A DNA stretch of 64,000 bases from Pisaster brevispinus (lineage: Eukaryota > Echinodermata > Asteroidea > Forcipulatida > Asteriidae), in the NCBI GenBank assembly GCA_023634235.1, contig JAMKCF010000015.1, forward strand, positions 3,697,698 through 3,761,697, given 5' to 3'. Positions 61,865-64,000 of this stretch are shown here, one piece after another. The position numbers and the translations under genes are program-made. A model generated the notes under the pieces. That model was not told the DNA's origin, did no database searches, and saw only the letters and a program-made list of their open reading frames with translations. How positions within the stretch are numbered: position 1 is the stretch's first letter; each line of letters opens with the position of its first letter.

Positions 61865-62220
61865 AGCTGTTCCGACGTGGTAGTCGGAACAGCTATTGTT
61901 TCTGTCGAGATATCTCCTGAGCCACATGTCATAGAGTCGTAATGTTTAAGGTGTTTTGTAGCTTACCACACTTGAAACATTTTAACAAAAAAGATGACCT
62001 CACTGTGACCTTAACTTCCGGTCTAAAACAAGATCCGAACTTAATTAAACTAGTTTACACTGTGATTGACACTCTAGAAAACAAGCATTCATTTCGAACA
62101 ACATTACGTCATATACACAAAATACAGAATCAGTTCACATCTTGGGCTACAAAACAGAACTTTTTAGGTCAGCAGAACGGAACAGCTGTGTGATTGTAAG
62201 TTACAATCATTTACATCTAG
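61865..62220 (-). mobile_element. 356 bp deletion copy of the 27 kb element
   Basis: On the minus strand it starts CTAGATGTAAATGATTG and ends with the hairpin AGCTGTTCCGAC..GTCGGAACAGCT. TTTATT lies on both sides on the plus strand (61859-61864, 62221-62226). Compared with 27046-28278 it keeps both ends and lacks the middle and most of the 144 bp repeats. Confidence 0.7.
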
Positions 62221-62349
62221 TTTATTGTTGTTGTTGTTGTTGGGGGGGTTTGTTTGGGGGAGCTAGACCCTTTGCACGTGACGTCACCCTCTAACTTTCG
62301 CTACTGCTATTTCATCCCCCCCCCTTTGATTTTATTTGGGGGGGGCTAG

Positions 62350-62680
62350 ACAAAAGTTTGGGGTGCTAAAGCCCACCCTCTTAGAACCGTTTTGAGATTG
62401 CATGTTCCACTAGTCGGTTACTTTAGCTCTGTGGTTATATTATTCGCCCACGGACAAGGCAAGAAAACAGCACCCTCTACAACAACAAAGGGCAGCCGTA
62501 CACGTATAGTGCCACAGCTAATTGCAGGCAACATAACAATATCCGATGCAAACCTGAACAGTCGAGCCGACGGCTACAAAAGCAGTTCAACTCTGGCTGG
62601 CTGGGTACCGGAGCACTGCGACCGGGCACTGGAGAAGACACTCTCTGCTGAGCATAGAGAAAGGACCCCAACCAGGTATG
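62350..62680 (+). other. Doubtful exon-like open segment
   Basis: The frame is open from 62350 with no ATG at its start. It contains a hydrophobic stretch (LVGYFSSVVILF), then a Thr/Ser-rich linker and LAGWVPEHCDRALE, and meets a possible donor CCAACCAG|GTATGG at 62676. No matching acceptor is convincing and I recognise no family. Confidence 0.15.
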
Positions 62681-62689
62681 GTTATGTTG

Positions 62690-63689
62690 TTTGTTTGGTT
62701 GTTTGTTTGGTTGCTTGTTGATGTTTTTGTTTTTTTACTAGCCCACGTACCTGAACTACACCATACGAAAACAGCCTAGCTATGAATCCAAAATCTTGAA
62801 AACGTCACTAAATCTTAAATGGCTGTAGTTGCTTCCCAAGTGAACGTTCAATCCTTATTCTGTTTCGAGTTGGCAAATCGAAATGAGCAATCGAGTGTAT
62901 TGGTGGACAGTTGTATCGCACATTGCAGTATTTTAGTAGGGAACTATTGCACATGAAGATGTTCTACTGATATCTTACTAAGATTCTTAGCATGATTAAG
63001 AAGCGCAGGTAAAGTTTGTCCAGTTAATGTAGGCATTAGATATAGTGTATACATTCACCGTACGCAGTCCATAAACAATCACTAACAATGTCGACTGCCG
63101 AGCGTTTTCAACGTTTTAGTGCCTGCCTGCACAAGCGGGGATCGCCACAGGATCACCCCATGCCAGCCACTATACACATACATTCAGTCTTTTTCACGAA
63201 AGAAAACTTGTATTGGTTACTGAGCAAATAAATCATAGAAAACAAACCATAACCAATAATGGAAATGTTTACAACATCATAATCATGTCCCGTGTAGCCT
63301 TGCGGCCGTTGGGGGTCACCCTGCACTCATAGTGTGTAGGTCTTGAATCAGTGACAAAATGAACAGTCTTAAGTATTGGAGGAACATCTTGATCAGCTGC
63401 ACTGTTTGCTGCCCACGGTCTTTCAACAACGATATGACCCTAATAAAATGCCATGACGAGGTCGAGTGGCGTGGTGGAGGGAAAACTAAGCCGGTATCCC
63501 GTAGGGGAGAGTAAGTGGTTACACGTTGCTGGCAGTGCAGCATTGCAAACAATGTTTGTTTGCTTCCTGGTGGTGCAACCAAGCACCGAGTTCCAAAAAC
63601 ACTCCTTCAGGCCGTGTCCGATTTCATGGCCTGGCTACGACCGGAACGCCTTATGTATTGTCTCACCCTTCAACTTTGTCGTCGCAGCC
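62690..63689. other. Intergenic, no gene seen
   Basis: No exon, named repeat or RNA gene is recognised. Overlapping short ORFs at 63316-63759 run into the ACAACGTT repeat. Confidence 0.4.
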
Positions 63690-64000
63690 AATGGCCACCC
63701 TAGCTAACAGTTTGACGTTCTCACAACGTTGTTATGAAGTAAGACTTTGGTGTAAGTAACGTTGTTAATTTAACGCTGTAACAACGCAACTTTGTCGACT
63801 CCCCTTTACGTCTTCCGAACGAAAGGACGCAAGATACGTTTCCAGCGACGCATGGCAACTTATAAACGTTATGCCAACGTTGCCTGAGCGTGCTTGTTTG
63901 GTTGTTATGACGTTATCTAAGTAACGCGTAGCAAAGGAACTTTGTCTATTTCCCTATACGTCCTTAGAACGCAATGATGCAACGAAATATCCACGTTGTT
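63690..64000. repeat. ACAACGTT-rich repeat, inverted relative of 19626-20385, empty-site copy
   Basis: Reverse-complementary to the repeat at about 20 kb, but without the 129 bp MITE: GGTGTAAGTAACG at 63749-63761 is the uninterrupted target. It runs off the window end. Confidence 0.75.

Overview
The window is metazoan nuclear DNA: spliced genes with GT-AG introns, low gene density and a very high load of short interspersed repeats. Expanded matrix metalloproteinase (MMP) paralogues, a tRNA-derived SINE with an (ATT)n tail, small hammerhead ribozyme motifs of the Penelope-element type and many foldback MITEs suggest a marine deuterostome invertebrate. An echinoderm, perhaps a sea star, is my best guess; this is inference, not proof.

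The coding core is a tandem array of three complete MMP genes, all on the minus strand: A (14598 to 5952), B (39920 to 24951) and C (51789 to 43330). I rebuilt each as nine exons with the same intron-phase series (0,1,0,1,1,1,0,1), giving 518, 501 and 515 residues. Each has a signal peptide, a propeptide with a cysteine switch, a furin-type site, a zinc catalytic domain ([11 protein letters not shown]), a short hinge and a four-bladed hemopexin domain closed by two Cys. Each ends in a short hydrophobic tail with no cytoplasmic segment, as in GPI-anchored MMPs. A fourth hemopexin-repeat gene enters at the left edge on the plus strand (last two exons, 344-1234) and converges on gene A.

Layout: 0-1.2 kb, end of the plus-strand hemopexin gene; 1.2-5.9 kb, intergenic with a pogo-like element; 6.0-14.6 kb, gene A, with two hammerhead loci in introns; 14.7-24.9 kb, intergenic with a poly-G foldback element, an orphan histone-type stem-loop, a composite repeat with a nested Harbinger-like MITE, a solo LTR and a minisatellite; 25.0-39.9 kb, gene B, whose introns are full of SINEs, MITEs and an unclassified 1.2 kb element; 40-43.3 kb, intergenic; 43.3-51.8 kb, gene C; 52-64 kb, repeats and unrecognised DNA with only doubtful ORFs.

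The three enzymes probably act at the cell surface or in the secretory pathway: furin-like cleavage at RKKR, RKRR or RRKRR would remove the propeptide, and the anchored enzyme would cleave matrix or surface proteins. The most noteworthy points are a covarying cysteine pair in the propeptides of A and C that is absent from B, a SINE whose tail forms a splice donor in gene B, compact hammerhead ribozyme motifs, and a MITE whose empty insertion site is also present in the window.
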